A DNA stretch of 59,586 bases from Vibrio aestuarianus (GTDB lineage Bacteria; Pseudomonadota; Gammaproteobacteria; Enterobacterales; Vibrionaceae): positions 1-59,586 of the forward strand of contig NZ_JAAZTU010000028.1 in the NCBI RefSeq assembly GCF_012395185.1, read 5' to 3'. This document shows, in pieces, positions 1 to 9,294 of the stretch (within the stretch, counting starts at the first letter, position 1; each line of letters opens with the position of its first letter). The position numbers and the translations under genes are program-made. The notes below the pieces were generated by a model, which did no database searches, was not told the origin of the DNA, and saw nothing but the letters and a program-made list of their open reading frames with translations.

Positions 1-24
1 ATATTGTCTAACCAGACACGCAGC

Positions 25-101
25 GGAGCGGTAGTTCAGTTGGTTAGAATACCGGCCTGTCACGCCGGGGGTCGCGGGTTCGAGTCCCGTCCGCTCCGCC
101 A
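25..101 (+). tRNA. tRNA-Asp (GTC anticodon)
   Basis: A full cloverleaf can be drawn. The seven-base acceptor stem GGAGCGG (25-31) pairs with CCGCTCC (91-97), followed by discriminator G98 and an encoded CCA (99-101). The anticodon arm has stem CCGGC/GCCGG with the GTC anticodon at 59-61, and the T arm contains the usual GGTTCGAGTCC. It has no obvious promoter of its own in the 24 bases before it and is followed at once by a terminator. This fits the last gene of an rRNA or tRNA operon that starts left of the window (inference). Confidence 0.97.
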
Positions 102-111
102 CTTTATTAGA

Positions 112-139
112 AACCTCAGCAGCAATGCTGGGGTTTTTT
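112..139 (+). terminator. Rho-independent terminator after tRNA-Asp
   Basis: The stem CCTCAGC (114-120) pairs with GCTGGGG (127-133), including one G-U pair, and is followed by six T. It closes the operon ending in tRNA-Asp. Confidence 0.9.
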
Positions 140-285
140 GCGTTTAGGGCATTAAGCTATACTCGTTACACTAGCCTCTCTTCTCTTTATTGCTACAGCG
201 ACAGAAGTGCATAGCACTAAAAAATGAGTATGAAAAAGCCGATACATAACATGATCGGCTTAGATAAAGAAATATTTGTTCTTTA

Positions 286-1287
286 TTAACGGCTGGCTAC
301 TTTCTCTTGTAATGCACTTTTATCTTTTTCTGTAAGGAAAGCAAGCTCCAATCCGTTTATTTGAGCTTGGCGAATTTGAGTTTGAGAAAGACCGGCTTGA
401 GGTGCTGCAACTTCATATTCATAAGGTAATTCAATGCCTTCAACTGCAGGGTCATCAGTATTGAGACAGGCAAGTACACCATGTTCAAGGAATTGCTTAA
501 TAGGATGAAGACTGAGTGAGTCAACTGTGCTGGTTTGGAAGTTGGATGTTAAGCATGACTCGATACCAATACGCTTTTCTACCAAATAATCCATGAGTCG
601 TGGGTCGTGGATTGCTTTTACGCCATGCCCAATGCGCTCTGCGCCGAGCTCTTTAATGGCTTGCCACATACTTTCGGCACCTGCTGCTTCGCCAGCGTGT
701 ACAGTTACTTTCAGACCTGCATCTCTTACTTGCTTAAAGTGAGAGATAAAACGGTCTCCGGGTTGACCAAGTTCATCACCGGCGAGATCCACTGCAACGA
801 TGTTGTCTTTTTGCGTTAAAATAGCATTCAATTCTTGCTGGCACGCTTCTGTACCAAAAGTTCGACTCATAATACCGATGAGATTAGCTTGAATACCAAA
901 ATCTCGAACTCCTGCTCGAACGCCATCAACCACAGCTTCGACGACTCCTGCAAGTGGTAGGTTATGTTTCATTGCCATGTAATAAGGTGAGAAACGCAAT
1001 TCTGCATAATCAATTTGTGCATTTAAAGCATCTTCAACGTTTTCGTAAGCAACACGGCGGCACGCATCAAGATCACCAAGTACAGCGACACCCCAATCGA
1101 GCTTAGATAGGAAGGCAACAAGTGATGGTTCGGCTTCGACAATTTGTACGTGTGGTGTTAATTGTTCAATGTTGTCTGCAGGAAGTTTTACATTGAATTG
1201 TTGGCCAAGTTCTAAGATGGTTTTGGTGCGAATATTACCGTCGAGGTGACGGTGTAAATCTGTAAGCGGCAGGTTTTTAGTTATCAT
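286..1287 (-). CDS. add: Adenosine deaminase
   Basis: The 333-residue product matches the usual length of bacterial adenosine deaminase, a cytoplasmic zinc enzyme that converts adenosine and deoxyadenosine to inosine and deoxyinosine in purine salvage. Visible motifs are the zinc-binding HRHLDG (H12, H14), HAGE (H197 and catalytic E200), a GHG segment just after, and NTDDP (D278, D279), all as in the family. The gene lies downstream of the GGDEF-EAL gene on the same strand, with an 83-base gap. Other purine genes in the window (xanP, gmk) are far away, so no local purine operon is evident. No PurR palindrome was seen in its upstream gap. Confidence 0.96.
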   Translation of the reverse strand: MITKNLPLTDLHRHLDGNIRTKTILELGQQFNVKLPADNIEQLTPHVQIVEAEPSLVAFLSKLDWGVAVLGDLDACRRVAYENVEDALNAQIDYAELRFSPYYMAMKHNLPLAGVVEAVVDGVRAGVRDFGIQANLIGIMSRTFGTEACQQELNAILTQKDNIVAVDLAGDELGQPGDRFISHFKQVRDAGLKVTVHAGEAAGAESMWQAIKELGAERIGHGVKAIHDPRLMDYLVEKRIGIESCLTSNFQTSTVDSLSLHPIKQFLEHGVLACLNTDDPAVEGIELPYEYEVAAPQAGLSQTQIRQAQINGLELAFLTEKDKSALQEKVASR

Positions 1288-1370
1288 TATTTTCTTTCCG
1301 AATGTTTTTATCTGGCACTAGTATAAAAATCAATATGATCAGTGTCAGTAGTAAAGCCGTTAAAATCGCT

Positions 1371-3926
1371 CTATTTCGTCGATTTTTGTTTCACGTTAAC
1401 CATATCTGTTGGCCAATCTGCAAACGGAATGGCTTTGCTGAATAAAAAGCCCTGTCCATGCACGCATTCTAGTTGCTTGAGTAACTCTACTTGTTCATTA
1501 GTCTCAATACCCTCTGCGACTATTTCGACATTAAAACCGCGAGTCATGTTAATAATTGCAGCAACAACAGAGCTATCTGTGTTTTCTTGAGCTAACTGGG
1601 AAACAAATGCCCTATCAATTTTTAAGCAGTCAAAAGGGAGTTTGTGCAAATAAGCGAGAGAGCTATAACCTGTACCAAAGTCATCGATGGCAATATCAAT
1701 CCCAAGTTGTTTGAGTGACTTCATGTTTTCGAGAATGACTGGATCGTTATCTACAATTCTAGATTCAGTTATCTCTAGCGTCAGGTTGCTTGGGGGAAGC
1801 TCTGTTTTTTCTAAGGTCTGCTCAAGTTGTTCGATAAAATCTGGTTGAGAAAGTTGGTTTACCGATAGATTTACATGGATCTTGAAAGTGCTATCCCATT
1901 TCCCCATCTGGATACCTTTCATGGTATCGAAACAAGACTTGTATAAAATTTGCTCACCAATTAAACCGATGAAGCCACTCTCTTCCGCAATTGGAATAAA
2001 GTCTAAAGGGGGGATAATCTCACCACTTGATGTTACCCAGCGTGCTAAAGCTTCTGCGCCTACAATCTTACCCGTAGCAAGCTCTACGATAGGTTGATAA
2101 AAGGGGATGTATTCTTGGTTCTCAATTGCCAGCTTAATTTGAGTCAGCATTTGCGTGCGTTTACGTGATTGTTCAGCCATTTCTGGTGAGTAATAGCTGA
2201 TGTGTGTCAGTTCTAGTTTTGCATTGCTTAATGCGATACTACCGTTACGTAGACTGAGTGTCATATTCGCACTCTCATCACCGAGCACAACACCAATGGA
2301 TACGTTGATCACTACTTGTTCACTGTACATCGCAACGGGGGCTGAAAACATTTGTAGAATGTTATTTGCCGCGCTTTGGGTTTCAGATCTTTGCTTTGCG
2401 GATGGTATGTAAATGGCAAACTCATCGCCACCAATACGTGCAATGTATGAGTTGTTAGCAAAAAGAGAGCGTAGTCTTTCTGCAATGATCACTAGTAATT
2501 TATCGCCTTGTTGATATCCCAGGCTGTCATTGATGTCTCTGAATTTATCTATACCAACGATAAGCAGGCTACCGTTGAGTTTATTTAAATGCTCACAGCT
2601 TTCTATTAAACCCTCTCGGCTATAAAGTTTAGTAAGAGAGTCATAGACCAATTGAGAACGAAGTGCTTTAAACGAGGCTTTTAAATTATTTGCCATTTCA
2701 TTAAATGAATAAACCAATAAGCTTATCTCATAAATCTTTCCTGCCTTAGGCATCGCACTTTCCCAGTCTCCTTTTGCAAGTTGTTTAGCTGCAGAAGCTG
2801 TAGCAGTAATCGGTGTGGTTACATGATTAAATGCAATAAGCCCAATTCCAATGCCGATCAGACTGACGATGCATCCGATTATCCAGCTATTTTGCTGATT
2901 TTCTGGAAGTTTGCCTAATAGATCAGTTTCCGATATTGAGACCCCTATGAACCAATGAAGACCATATTGATCTTTAAATGGAGTGAGAAGGTTGAAGTAA
3001 CGAATTCTATCGACGCTGGTTTCAAACTTACTGAATGAAGAGGGCAGCAACGTATTATGGGTATCGACATATTGAGCACTGGCTTGTATTACAGGGTTTG
3101 CATTTTCTATTGCAAATAGTCGTTCTCCTTGGGGGGATAAGTTAGTCCCCCATGAGACAACGGCGCTTGCGTTTGAGTGGGCAACAAGCCGTTTTTGCTG
3201 ATCCATGATATATACATTGGCACGCGTCTGTTTTCTTAATGAATTAAGAAAGGTGTTGAAGGTGTTTATTTTTACATCGCTAACGACGACGCCGATAAAT
3301 TGGCTACTATCAAAAACGGGAGCGAGAGCTGAGAGGGTGACTTCTTGGCGTTCGTCGACATTGGCATAAATAGAAGACCAGCCAGATGTGAGACTTTTGG
3401 CTACAGGGCTATACCACGGCCGGATTCGAGGATCATAATCAACAATGGTAGAGCGGATGTTTCTATTTATCGTGTCACCTTTATAGATGATTAAATTCTG
3501 TTGCGTTCTTTCATCTTGCAGCATGAGTGAGTATTCATGATCATTTTCTTTTCTAAAGCCAACAAACTCGGCTTGCTCTCCACCGAAACTGATGACATCA
3601 AGCTGCTCGATTGTCTTGTAAAGACTATCGAAACTGGTTAGCAGATATTGTTCAATTTTACTTGTGTTGCCTGGGGTATAGAGGTGGTTGAAGCCAATGC
3701 TATGACTGATAGCAAGACTCGCTTGAAACGGTTTGTCGAGAAAGTTGAGTAGATGTTGCTCAACGTTATTTGTTAAAGAAATAAGTTGTTTGCTACTAAG
3801 GTCATCCACGACACCTTCATAGTGATATTTTTGAACGCCAATGATCACACCAATGGTGAGCAGGAAGATCATAACAAACGGGAGAACAACGGCTGTTCTC
3901 AGCGTAATTTGGTTGATAAATGGCAT
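1371..3926 (-). CDS. Membrane GGDEF-EAL cyclic-di-GMP protein with Cache sensor
   Basis: This 851-residue protein has a membrane segment near residues 12-30, a periplasmic double-Cache-like sensor, a second membrane segment near 345-365, a HAMP linker, a GGDEF domain with intact GGDEF at 499-503, and an EAL domain with intact EAL at 625-627. The later EAL segments DDFGTG and VAEGIE are also present. By family knowledge GGDEF makes cyclic di-GMP and EAL degrades it. Both signatures look intact, so either or both activities are possible. I see no RxxD inhibitory site at the usual distance before GGDEF. The ligand is unknown. It sits downstream of ntrC on the same strand, but the 94-base gap gives no proof of co-transcription. 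Confidence 0.93.
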   Translation of the reverse strand: MPFINQITLRTAVVLPFVMIFLLTIGVIIGVQKYHYEGVVDDLSSKQLISLTNNVEQHLLNFLDKPFQASLAISHSIGFNHLYTPGNTSKIEQYLLTSFDSLYKTIEQLDVISFGGEQAEFVGFRKENDHEYSLMLQDERTQQNLIIYKGDTINRNIRSTIVDYDPRIRPWYSPVAKSLTSGWSSIYANVDERQEVTLSALAPVFDSSQFIGVVVSDVKINTFNTFLNSLRKQTRANVYIMDQQKRLVAHSNASAVVSWGTNLSPQGERLFAIENANPVIQASAQYVDTHNTLLPSSFSKFETSVDRIRYFNLLTPFKDQYGLHWFIGVSISETDLLGKLPENQQNSWIIGCIVSLIGIGIGLIAFNHVTTPITATASAAKQLAKGDWESAMPKAGKIYEISLLVYSFNEMANNLKASFKALRSQLVYDSLTKLYSREGLIESCEHLNKLNGSLLIVGIDKFRDINDSLGYQQGDKLLVIIAERLRSLFANNSYIARIGGDEFAIYIPSAKQRSETQSAANNILQMFSAPVAMYSEQVVINVSIGVVLGDESANMTLSLRNGSIALSNAKLELTHISYYSPEMAEQSRKRTQMLTQIKLAIENQEYIPFYQPIVELATGKIVGAEALARWVTSSGEIIPPLDFIPIAEESGFIGLIGEQILYKSCFDTMKGIQMGKWDSTFKIHVNLSVNQLSQPDFIEQLEQTLEKTELPPSNLTLEITESRIVDNDPVILENMKSLKQLGIDIAIDDFGTGYSSLAYLHKLPFDCLKIDRAFVSQLAQENTDSSVVAAIINMTRGFNVEIVAEGIETNEQVELLKQLECVHGQGFLFSKAIPFADWPTDMVNVKQKSTK

Positions 3927-4020
3927 GTCGTGTCTTTTCTTCCATAAAAAATTGAGAAAACACGCGAAGGAAGAGGGGGATTTAGCTTGCTGATTACAAG
4001 CTAATCACCAGCTTAAGTTA

Positions 4021-5424
4021 TTAGTAAAGTTCTTTTAACTTCCTTGTCAGCGTGTTGCGTCCCCATCCTAGCACCTTTGCGGCATCTTGTTTATGCCCAT
4101 TGGTATGATGGAGTGCTGCTTCTAAAAGTATACGTTCAAATTCAGGGAGTGCGTAAGAAAGTAGTTCAGTTTCTCCTGAAGCTAAGGATGACTTAGCCCA
4201 ACTTGCAAGTTGTTGCTGCCAACTTATATCATTATCAAACTCGTTATTTTTCTTTTCTGATAATAACTCGGAAGGAAGATCACTGGGCAGAACCTCACTG
4301 CCACTTGCCATCACGGTTAGCCATCGACAAATATTTTCAAGTTGACGCACGTTACCTGGCCATTCTAATCGATTTAAAATCTCGACACTTTTGGGGTGTA
4401 AGGTCTTCATCTCTACACCTAGCTCTTTCGCTGCTAGGGCTAGGAAATGTTTTGTCAGCTTTTCAATATCTTGACGTCGTTCACGTAGTGCTGGGATATG
4501 AATTCGAATCACATTGAGGCGGTGAAATAAATCTTCGCGGAATTTGCCTTGATGAACGAGCTTTTCTAAATTTTGGTGAGTTGCAGCGACAATGCGTACG
4601 TCAACTTTGATCGCTGAATGTCCTCCAACCCGATAAAACTGACCGTCGGCGAGGACGCGTAATAAACGGGTCTGAATATCGAGTGGCATATCACCGATTT
4701 CATCTAGAAATAACGTTCCACCATTGGCTTGCTCGAAGCGGCCTTGGCGGACGCTATTCGCACCAGTGAATGCTCCTTTCTCATGGCCAAATAGCTCCGA
4801 TTCAATAAGGTCTTTGGGGATTGCGGCCATATTCAGGGCTATAAACGGTTTTTGTGAACGAGGACTATGGCGATGAAGTGCATGCGCGACTAACTCTTTG
4901 CCGGTACCTGACTCACCATTAATGAGCACTGAAATAGACGAGCGAGATAAACGACCAATCGCACGAAACACCTCTTGCATTGATGGTGCTTCACCGATTA
5001 TTTCTGGCGTGTCATCAATGCCAGCTTGCTGGGCTGATTGCTCTTTACGTTGCTCTTGACCGTGAGCGATCGCTCGTTCAACTAAGGTAAGTGTTTCATC
5101 TACATCGAATGGTTTAGGCAGATATTCAAAAGCGCCTTTTTGATAAGCATTAACGGCTGCGTCTAGGTCAGAATGCGCGGTCATAATAATAACGGGCAAT
5201 TCCGGAGAGCGAGAGTGAACTTGATTGAGCAGTTCGATACCGTCAATGCCTGGCATTCGTATATCTGAAATGAGTACATCTGGCGTTTCTCTTTCTAGTG
5301 CCATCAATACACTTTCTGCATCCGAGAAGGTTTCACATTTTATATTGGCAGATGAAAGTGTTTTTTCCATTACCCAACGGATTGAACTATCGTCATCGAC
5401 AACCCAAACGTATCCTTTACTCAT
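4021..5424 (-). CDS. glnG: NtrC nitrogen response regulator (sigma-54 activator)
   Basis: The 467 residues carry a receiver domain with acidic cluster D10-D12 and phospho-acceptor D54, a sigma-54 AAA+ domain with Walker A GESGTGKE (170-177) and the sigma-54-contacting GAFTGA (217-222), and a Fis-type DNA-binding helix-turn-helix at the C-terminus. This is the exact architecture and length of NtrC. When phosphorylated by NtrB it activates sigma-54 promoters such as that of glnA. The start ATG has SD AAGGA nearby. ntrB ends 30 bases upstream, forming an ntrBC unit downstream of glnA. Confidence 0.97.
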   Translation of the reverse strand: MSKGYVWVVDDDSSIRWVMEKTLSSANIKCETFSDAESVLMALERETPDVLISDIRMPGIDGIELLNQVHSRSPELPVIIMTAHSDLDAAVNAYQKGAFEYLPKPFDVDETLTLVERAIAHGQEQRKEQSAQQAGIDDTPEIIGEAPSMQEVFRAIGRLSRSSISVLINGESGTGKELVAHALHRHSPRSQKPFIALNMAAIPKDLIESELFGHEKGAFTGANSVRQGRFEQANGGTLFLDEIGDMPLDIQTRLLRVLADGQFYRVGGHSAIKVDVRIVAATHQNLEKLVHQGKFREDLFHRLNVIRIHIPALRERRQDIEKLTKHFLALAAKELGVEMKTLHPKSVEILNRLEWPGNVRQLENICRWLTVMASGSEVLPSDLPSELLSEKKNNEFDNDISWQQQLASWAKSSLASGETELLSYALPEFERILLEAALHHTNGHKQDAAKVLGWGRNTLTRKLKELY

Positions 5425-5454
5425 AATTTTTATTCCTTAACAGCAAACCGAATC

Positions 5455-6510
5455 TCACAGTGGTGAAATGGGTAAATATATTGTAAATGTTGTTCTACCT
5501 GGCCAGCTTTCTACATCAATTTTTCCATTATGTTGGTCAATGAGATTTTGTGAGATTGAGAGACCTAAGCCTGTCCCGCCTTCTCGCCCGCTGACCATTG
5601 GGTAGAAGAGCGTGTCTTGCAATTCCAATGGAATACCTGGTCCGTTATCGGTGATCTCGATACGTGCGACCAATTTATGTCGCTGGCCATGAATATTAGC
5701 TTGGTGCACCGTTCTGGTGCGCAACGTTATTTTTCCATGTGGCTGGGATGTTAATATTTGAGCTGCATTGCTAACGATATTAAGCAAAGCCTGTTCGATT
5801 TGATCGGTATCCATCAAAATATCCGGCAGGCTTGGGTCATAATCTCGCTCTATTACTAAATTGGTGCTAGCTTCTAGCTCGACTAGCTGTCGAACTTTTT
5901 CCAAGATGACATGTAAGTTTTCAGACTGCTTTTTGCCAGGCCTTTGTGGGCCAAGCAAACGATCCACCAGCGCACGTAAGCGGTCTGCTTGCTCAATAAT
6001 GATTTGGGTGTATTCAGTTAAACTCTGGTCAGGAAGCATTCTTTCTAGCAGTTGAGCCGCACCACGCAGTCCACCTAATGGGTTTTTAATTTCATGTGCT
6101 AAGCCTCTCACCAGTAACTTTGCAGCTTGTTGTTGTGCGTGTTGGTTGAGCTCTTGGGTTAGGCGACGTTGTTGCCCCACTTTTCGCATTTCGACCAATA
6201 GCATCAATTCACGTTGCCAAGAGATTGGACTTACAGTGACTTCAAGCATCAGCGGTTTACCATCAACGACAAACGTAACATCACTGTCAGTAATACTTTG
6301 ACCACTTTGCAAAGGTTGAGATAGCAACGCTAAATCTAACGAAGCATGCTGGATTAATTTCGACAAAGGTTGGTTGATGATACGTTTGGCACTTTGGGAA
6401 AATAATTGTTCTGCTGCAGGGTTGGCGTAACGGACCGAAAGTGATTCATCTAGCATCAATGTCGCGGTGACCACATTGTTTAAAATGGTTTGGCTTAGCT
6501 CGTAATTCAC
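5455..6510 (-). CDS. glnL: NtrB nitrogen sensor kinase/phosphatase
   Basis: This cytoplasmic histidine kinase controls NtrC phosphorylation in response to PII. It has an N-terminal PAS domain, a DHp domain with RGLAHEIKNPLGG (phospho-acceptor H139) and an ATPase domain ending in a G-box near GTGLGLSI. The frame stays open to an ATG at 6552, but I chose GTG at 6510. SD AAGGA sits seven bases before it, and the resulting N-terminus (about 351 residues) matches the family length, whereas the longer start adds 14 unrelated residues. It is followed closely by ntrC. Confidence 0.95.
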   Translation of the reverse strand: MNYELSQTILNNVVTATLMLDESLSVRYANPAAEQLFSQSAKRIINQPLSKLIQHASLDLALLSQPLQSGQSITDSDVTFVVDGKPLMLEVTVSPISWQRELMLLVEMRKVGQQRRLTQELNQHAQQQAAKLLVRGLAHEIKNPLGGLRGAAQLLERMLPDQSLTEYTQIIIEQADRLRALVDRLLGPQRPGKKQSENLHVILEKVRQLVELEASTNLVIERDYDPSLPDILMDTDQIEQALLNIVSNAAQILTSQPHGKITLRTRTVHQANIHGQRHKLVARIEITDNGPGIPLELQDTLFYPMVSGREGGTGLGLSISQNLIDQHNGKIDVESWPGRTTFTIYLPISPL

Positions 6511-6641
6511 GTTTTCATCCTTGTTCGTGTTCCAAAATAGTGCACCGCACAAACTTGGTGCATTATATGGCTAAGTATGGCGCATTGGTATCAGAAGAAA
6601 AAGTGAAACCTATTGTTATATCAAGCGTCTTGGTGAGAAGG

Positions 6642-7208
6642 TCATTGTTTCACAGTTGCTCGATGTAAATGCACCGTCACAATCGATGAAGATGCAATAA
6701 CCTTGCCGTTTACAACTGATTGAATTAAAAAGCGATGACTGCCTCGGTCAATGTTTTTTAGCACCCAACGAGTTTGATTTGTTGGCGTGCTATAGGGCTT
6801 TTCATTAAGTAGTAGTTGTAATTGTTCTACGGCACTTAAACGGCGATTCAGCTCAACTTGAATCGTAATTTGCCCAGCGCTGTTATGAATATTTTCATTA
6901 TTGTTTGGTGAAATAATGGTTATGGTAAGTGGCGCTAAAACTGGTGAGTATTTATCTTGCATGGTGTTGTTGAGCTGAGGTTGCTCGGCAGGTTCGAGTG
7001 CTTCAAAAGTAGGAGTTGTGGCTACAACATGAGCGTCGGCAATGACTATTTCTTCAGCTCGGTAGTTTAGTTGAGCATCATCACTTATGGGCTCATCACT
7101 AAAGTGGCGAATGTTATCGCCATCTACCCATGTGTACACATTTTGAGCGTTGCTAAGTGCTGCAATAAACACGCTGAGCGTAATGATGATGCTACGAATT
7201 AGGTTCAC
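6642..7208 (-). CDS. DUF4124-type exported protein, function unknown
   Basis: About 188 residues. The N-terminus is a typical signal peptide (hydrophobic stretch ending ALSNA), followed by the short motif VYTWVDGDNIRHFSDEP, characteristic of DUF4124 proteins, and then a region that looks beta-rich. The exported protein probably sits in the periplasm. The frame extends to TTG at 7223, but GTG at 7208 is preceded by AAGGAAGAG at good spacing and places the signal peptide at the start. It lies between glnA and ntrB on the same strand, but I know of no nitrogen role for the family. Confidence 0.75.
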   Translation of the reverse strand: MNLIRSIIITLSVFIAALSNAQNVYTWVDGDNIRHFSDEPISDDAQLNYRAEEIVIADAHVVATTPTFEALEPAEQPQLNNTMQDKYSPVLAPLTITIISPNNNENIHNSAGQITIQVELNRRLSAVEQLQLLLNEKPYSTPTNQTRWVLKNIDRGSHRFLIQSVVNGKVIASSSIVTVHLHRATVKQ

Positions 7209-7315
7209 GATCTCTTCCTTCAAAAAGATGTTTTCACATTAGGTGAATAGCGGCGTATATGGCCGTTATCGCTATAACACTAATGCTAGCGTGTGCTTGC
7301 TTTTCTCCTAATATT

Positions 7316-7341
7316 AAAAAGGCCCGCCTGCGAGGCGAGCC
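7316..7341 (-). terminator. Terminator of glnA
   Basis: On the minus strand GGCTCGCCT pairs with AGGCGGGCC (7341-7333 and 7329-7321, one G-U) with loop CGC, followed by five T. It separates glnA from the DUF4124 gene and ntrBC. Confidence 0.92.
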
Positions 7342-7386
7342 TAATAAATCAGTAACCAGAGTTACATTTTACACTTGGGATAAGAA

Positions 7387-8796
7387 CTATACAGAGTAGT
7401 ACAATTCAAATTCTAGTGGGTGAACAGCCATATTCACACGTTCTACATCTTTTGATTTTAGCGTGATGTAAGAGTCGATGAAATCATCAGAGAATACGCC
7501 GCCAGCGGTTAAGAACTCACGGTCTTCGTCCAGTGCTTTCAGAGCCACTTCTAGTGATTCTGCTACTTTTGGAATCTCAGCTGCTTCTTCCGCAGGTAGG
7601 TCATACAAATCTTTATCCATTGCTTCACCTGGGTGGATCTTGTTCTTGATACCATCAAGACCAGCCATAAGAAGTGCGGCAAACGCTAGGTATGGGTTTG
7701 CTGCTGGATCTGGGAAGCGAGCTTCGATACGACGTGCTTTCGGGCTTGGTACCACAGGGATACGGATAGAAGCAGAGCGGTTACGAGCTGAGTAAGCGAG
7801 CATAACTGGCGCTTCAAACCCTGGAACAAGACGCTTGTACGAGTTCGTTGACGGGTTAGCAAATGCGTTGATAGCGCGCGCGTGCTTGATGATACCGCCA
7901 ATGTAGTAAAGCGCTAGGTCAGATAGACCGCCGTATTTGTCACCAGCAAATAGGTTTACACCGTCTTTTGCTAGAGATTGGTGAACGTGCATACCGCTAC
8001 CGTTGTCGCCAACAAGTGGTTTAGGCATGAAAGTCGCTGTTTTACCGAATGCGTGAGCAACGTTATGAACAACGTACTTATAGATTTGGATTTCATCTGC
8101 TTTAGTCGTTAGCGTGTTGAAGCGAGTTGCGATTTCGTTTTGACCCGCTGTCGCTACTTCATGGTGGTGTGCTTCAACAACTAAGCCCATCTCTTCCATG
8201 ATCAAACACATCGCTGAGCGAATGTCTTGCGATGAGTCAACTGGCGCTACTGGGAAGTAACCACCTTTAACACCTGGACGGTGACCTTTGTTACCACCTT
8301 CGATGTCGGCACCAGTGTTCCATGCTGCTTCTACGTCATCAATTTTAAATGATGCACCAGACATGTCGTTGCTGTATTTCACGTCATCGAATAGGAAGAA
8401 TTCAGGTTCTGGGCCAACAAGAACGGTGTCTGCTATGCCTGTAGAGCGCATGTAGTCTTCAGCGCGTTTAGCGATAGAGCGTGGGTCACGGTCGTAACCT
8501 TGCATTGTTGCAGGCTCTAGAATGTCACAACGGATGTTTAGCGTCGCATCTTCTGTGAATGGATCAAGAACTGCACTTGATGCGTCCGGCATCATTACCA
8601 TGTCAGATTCATTAATGCCTTTCCAGCCAGCAACTGATGAACCATCGAACATCTTACCTTCTTCGAAGAAGTCTGCGTCGATTTGGTGAGCAGGAATTGA
8701 GATATGTTGCTCTTTACCTTTTGTATCGGTAAAGCGCAGGTCAATAAACTTAACTTCGTTTTCTTGGATAAGCGATAGAACGTTTTCTACTGACAT
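7387..8796 (-). CDS. glnA: Glutamine synthetase, type I
   Basis: The 469-residue enzyme joins ammonia to glutamate using ATP, the main entry of ammonium under nitrogen limitation. Signatures are the beta-grasp N-terminal MFDGSS, the glutamate/ATP site around [10 protein letters not shown], and the adenylylation loop KDLYDLP with Y398 (Tyr397 of the mature enzyme). This indicates the adenylylated GSI-beta type controlled by GlnE. SD GGAGGTTA precedes the ATG. Its promoter region (8797-9045) holds a sigma-54 promoter and NtrC boxes, and ntrBC lie downstream. Confidence 0.98.
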   Translation of the reverse strand: MSVENVLSLIQENEVKFIDLRFTDTKGKEQHISIPAHQIDADFFEEGKMFDGSSVAGWKGINESDMVMMPDASSAVLDPFTEDATLNIRCDILEPATMQGYDRDPRSIAKRAEDYMRSTGIADTVLVGPEPEFFLFDDVKYSNDMSGASFKIDDVEAAWNTGADIEGGNKGHRPGVKGGYFPVAPVDSSQDIRSAMCLIMEEMGLVVEAHHHEVATAGQNEIATRFNTLTTKADEIQIYKYVVHNVAHAFGKTATFMPKPLVGDNGSGMHVHQSLAKDGVNLFAGDKYGGLSDLALYYIGGIIKHARAINAFANPSTNSYKRLVPGFEAPVMLAYSARNRSASIRIPVVPSPKARRIEARFPDPAANPYLAFAALLMAGLDGIKNKIHPGEAMDKDLYDLPAEEAAEIPKVAESLEVALKALDEDREFLTAGGVFSDDFIDSYITLKSKDVERVNMAVHPLEFELYYSV

Positions 8797-8900
8797 CTTG
8801 GATAACCTCCAGTGTTATTAAAGCGGTAATAGCCCGAATCGATTGAAACTAGCATTGATTAATTTCATTTCAAACTTATTAATCGATGCTGTTTCCGTTA

Positions 8901-8917
8901 AAGCCAAATTCGTGCCA
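8901..8917 (-). promoter_or_regulatory. Sigma-54 promoter of glnA
   Basis: Read on the minus strand the sequence is TGGCACGAATTTGGCTT, with GG (8916-8915) and GC (8904-8903) separated by exactly ten bases, as required for -24/-12 promoters. Transcription would start near 8891, leaving a leader of about 95 bases before glnA. It closely resembles the E. coli glnAp2 element. Confidence 0.88.
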
Positions 8918-8979
8918 AAAAAATTAGTCCATTAATTTCAATTGGTTGCTTAATTTAGTGCCTAGTTTTAACAGATGAT

Positions 8980-9045
8980 TGCACCATAATGATCTTTCTC
9001 TGCACTATATTGGTGCTTGGTTGTTTTCGCTGCACCATTATCAAA
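8980..9045. promoter_or_regulatory. NtrC enhancer boxes upstream of glnA
   Basis: The palindrome TGCACTATATTGGTGCT at 9001-9017 is nearly identical to known NtrC sites. Half sites TGCACCA lie at 8980-8986 and 9031-9037. Centres are spaced by about two and three helical turns, and the full site is about 118 bases upstream of the predicted glnA start. Confidence 0.85.
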
Positions 9046-9294
9046 CAAACTTGGACTATTCAGCCTAGATTTAAACATATTGTCAATGAGGATTTTGTTC
9101 CTTTTGATGCAATTTGTTTCAAATCAAGTTAAGGGCTAAACTGGTAGGGAGCGAAAATCAGCGTGATAGATCACATATTTCTAGGTTTTTCGCCAAAATC
9201 TGGTACATTATTGACCGTTTTTAAAATCAAGTTCTATGCTCGTTGCGGCAATGTCCCGAAGCGAGTTACTCCTTTAATAAGTGAAGCAAAATCC

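Larger units (their letters stand above)
8797..9294. other. Divergent glnA-typA control region (498 bases, no gene)
   Basis: This gap holds the glnA sigma-54 promoter (8901-8917), one full NtrC palindrome and two NtrC half sites (8980-9045), and then the start region of typA. A reading frame reaches upstream from typA to 9163, but those 44 residues have no counterpart in the BipA proteins I know. No other gene was seen. Confidence 0.8.

Noticed and set aside
25..101. tRNA-Asp as an integration site for a mobile island.
   Set aside because: No repeat of its 3' end, no integrase and no compositional shift were seen in the following sequence.
607..819. A plus-strand reading frame inside add.
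   Set aside because: It is antisense to a well-conserved gene and has no SD or recognisable product. The same reasoning removed all other frames lying inside conserved genes.
3980..4010. Inverted repeat TTAGCTTG/CAAGCTAA before the GGDEF-EAL gene as a ntrC terminator.
   Set aside because: No T run follows it on the minus strand, so it was not called.
9163..9294. A 44-codon N-terminal extension of typA.
   Set aside because: Not shared by known BipA proteins. The frame is open by chance in the control region.
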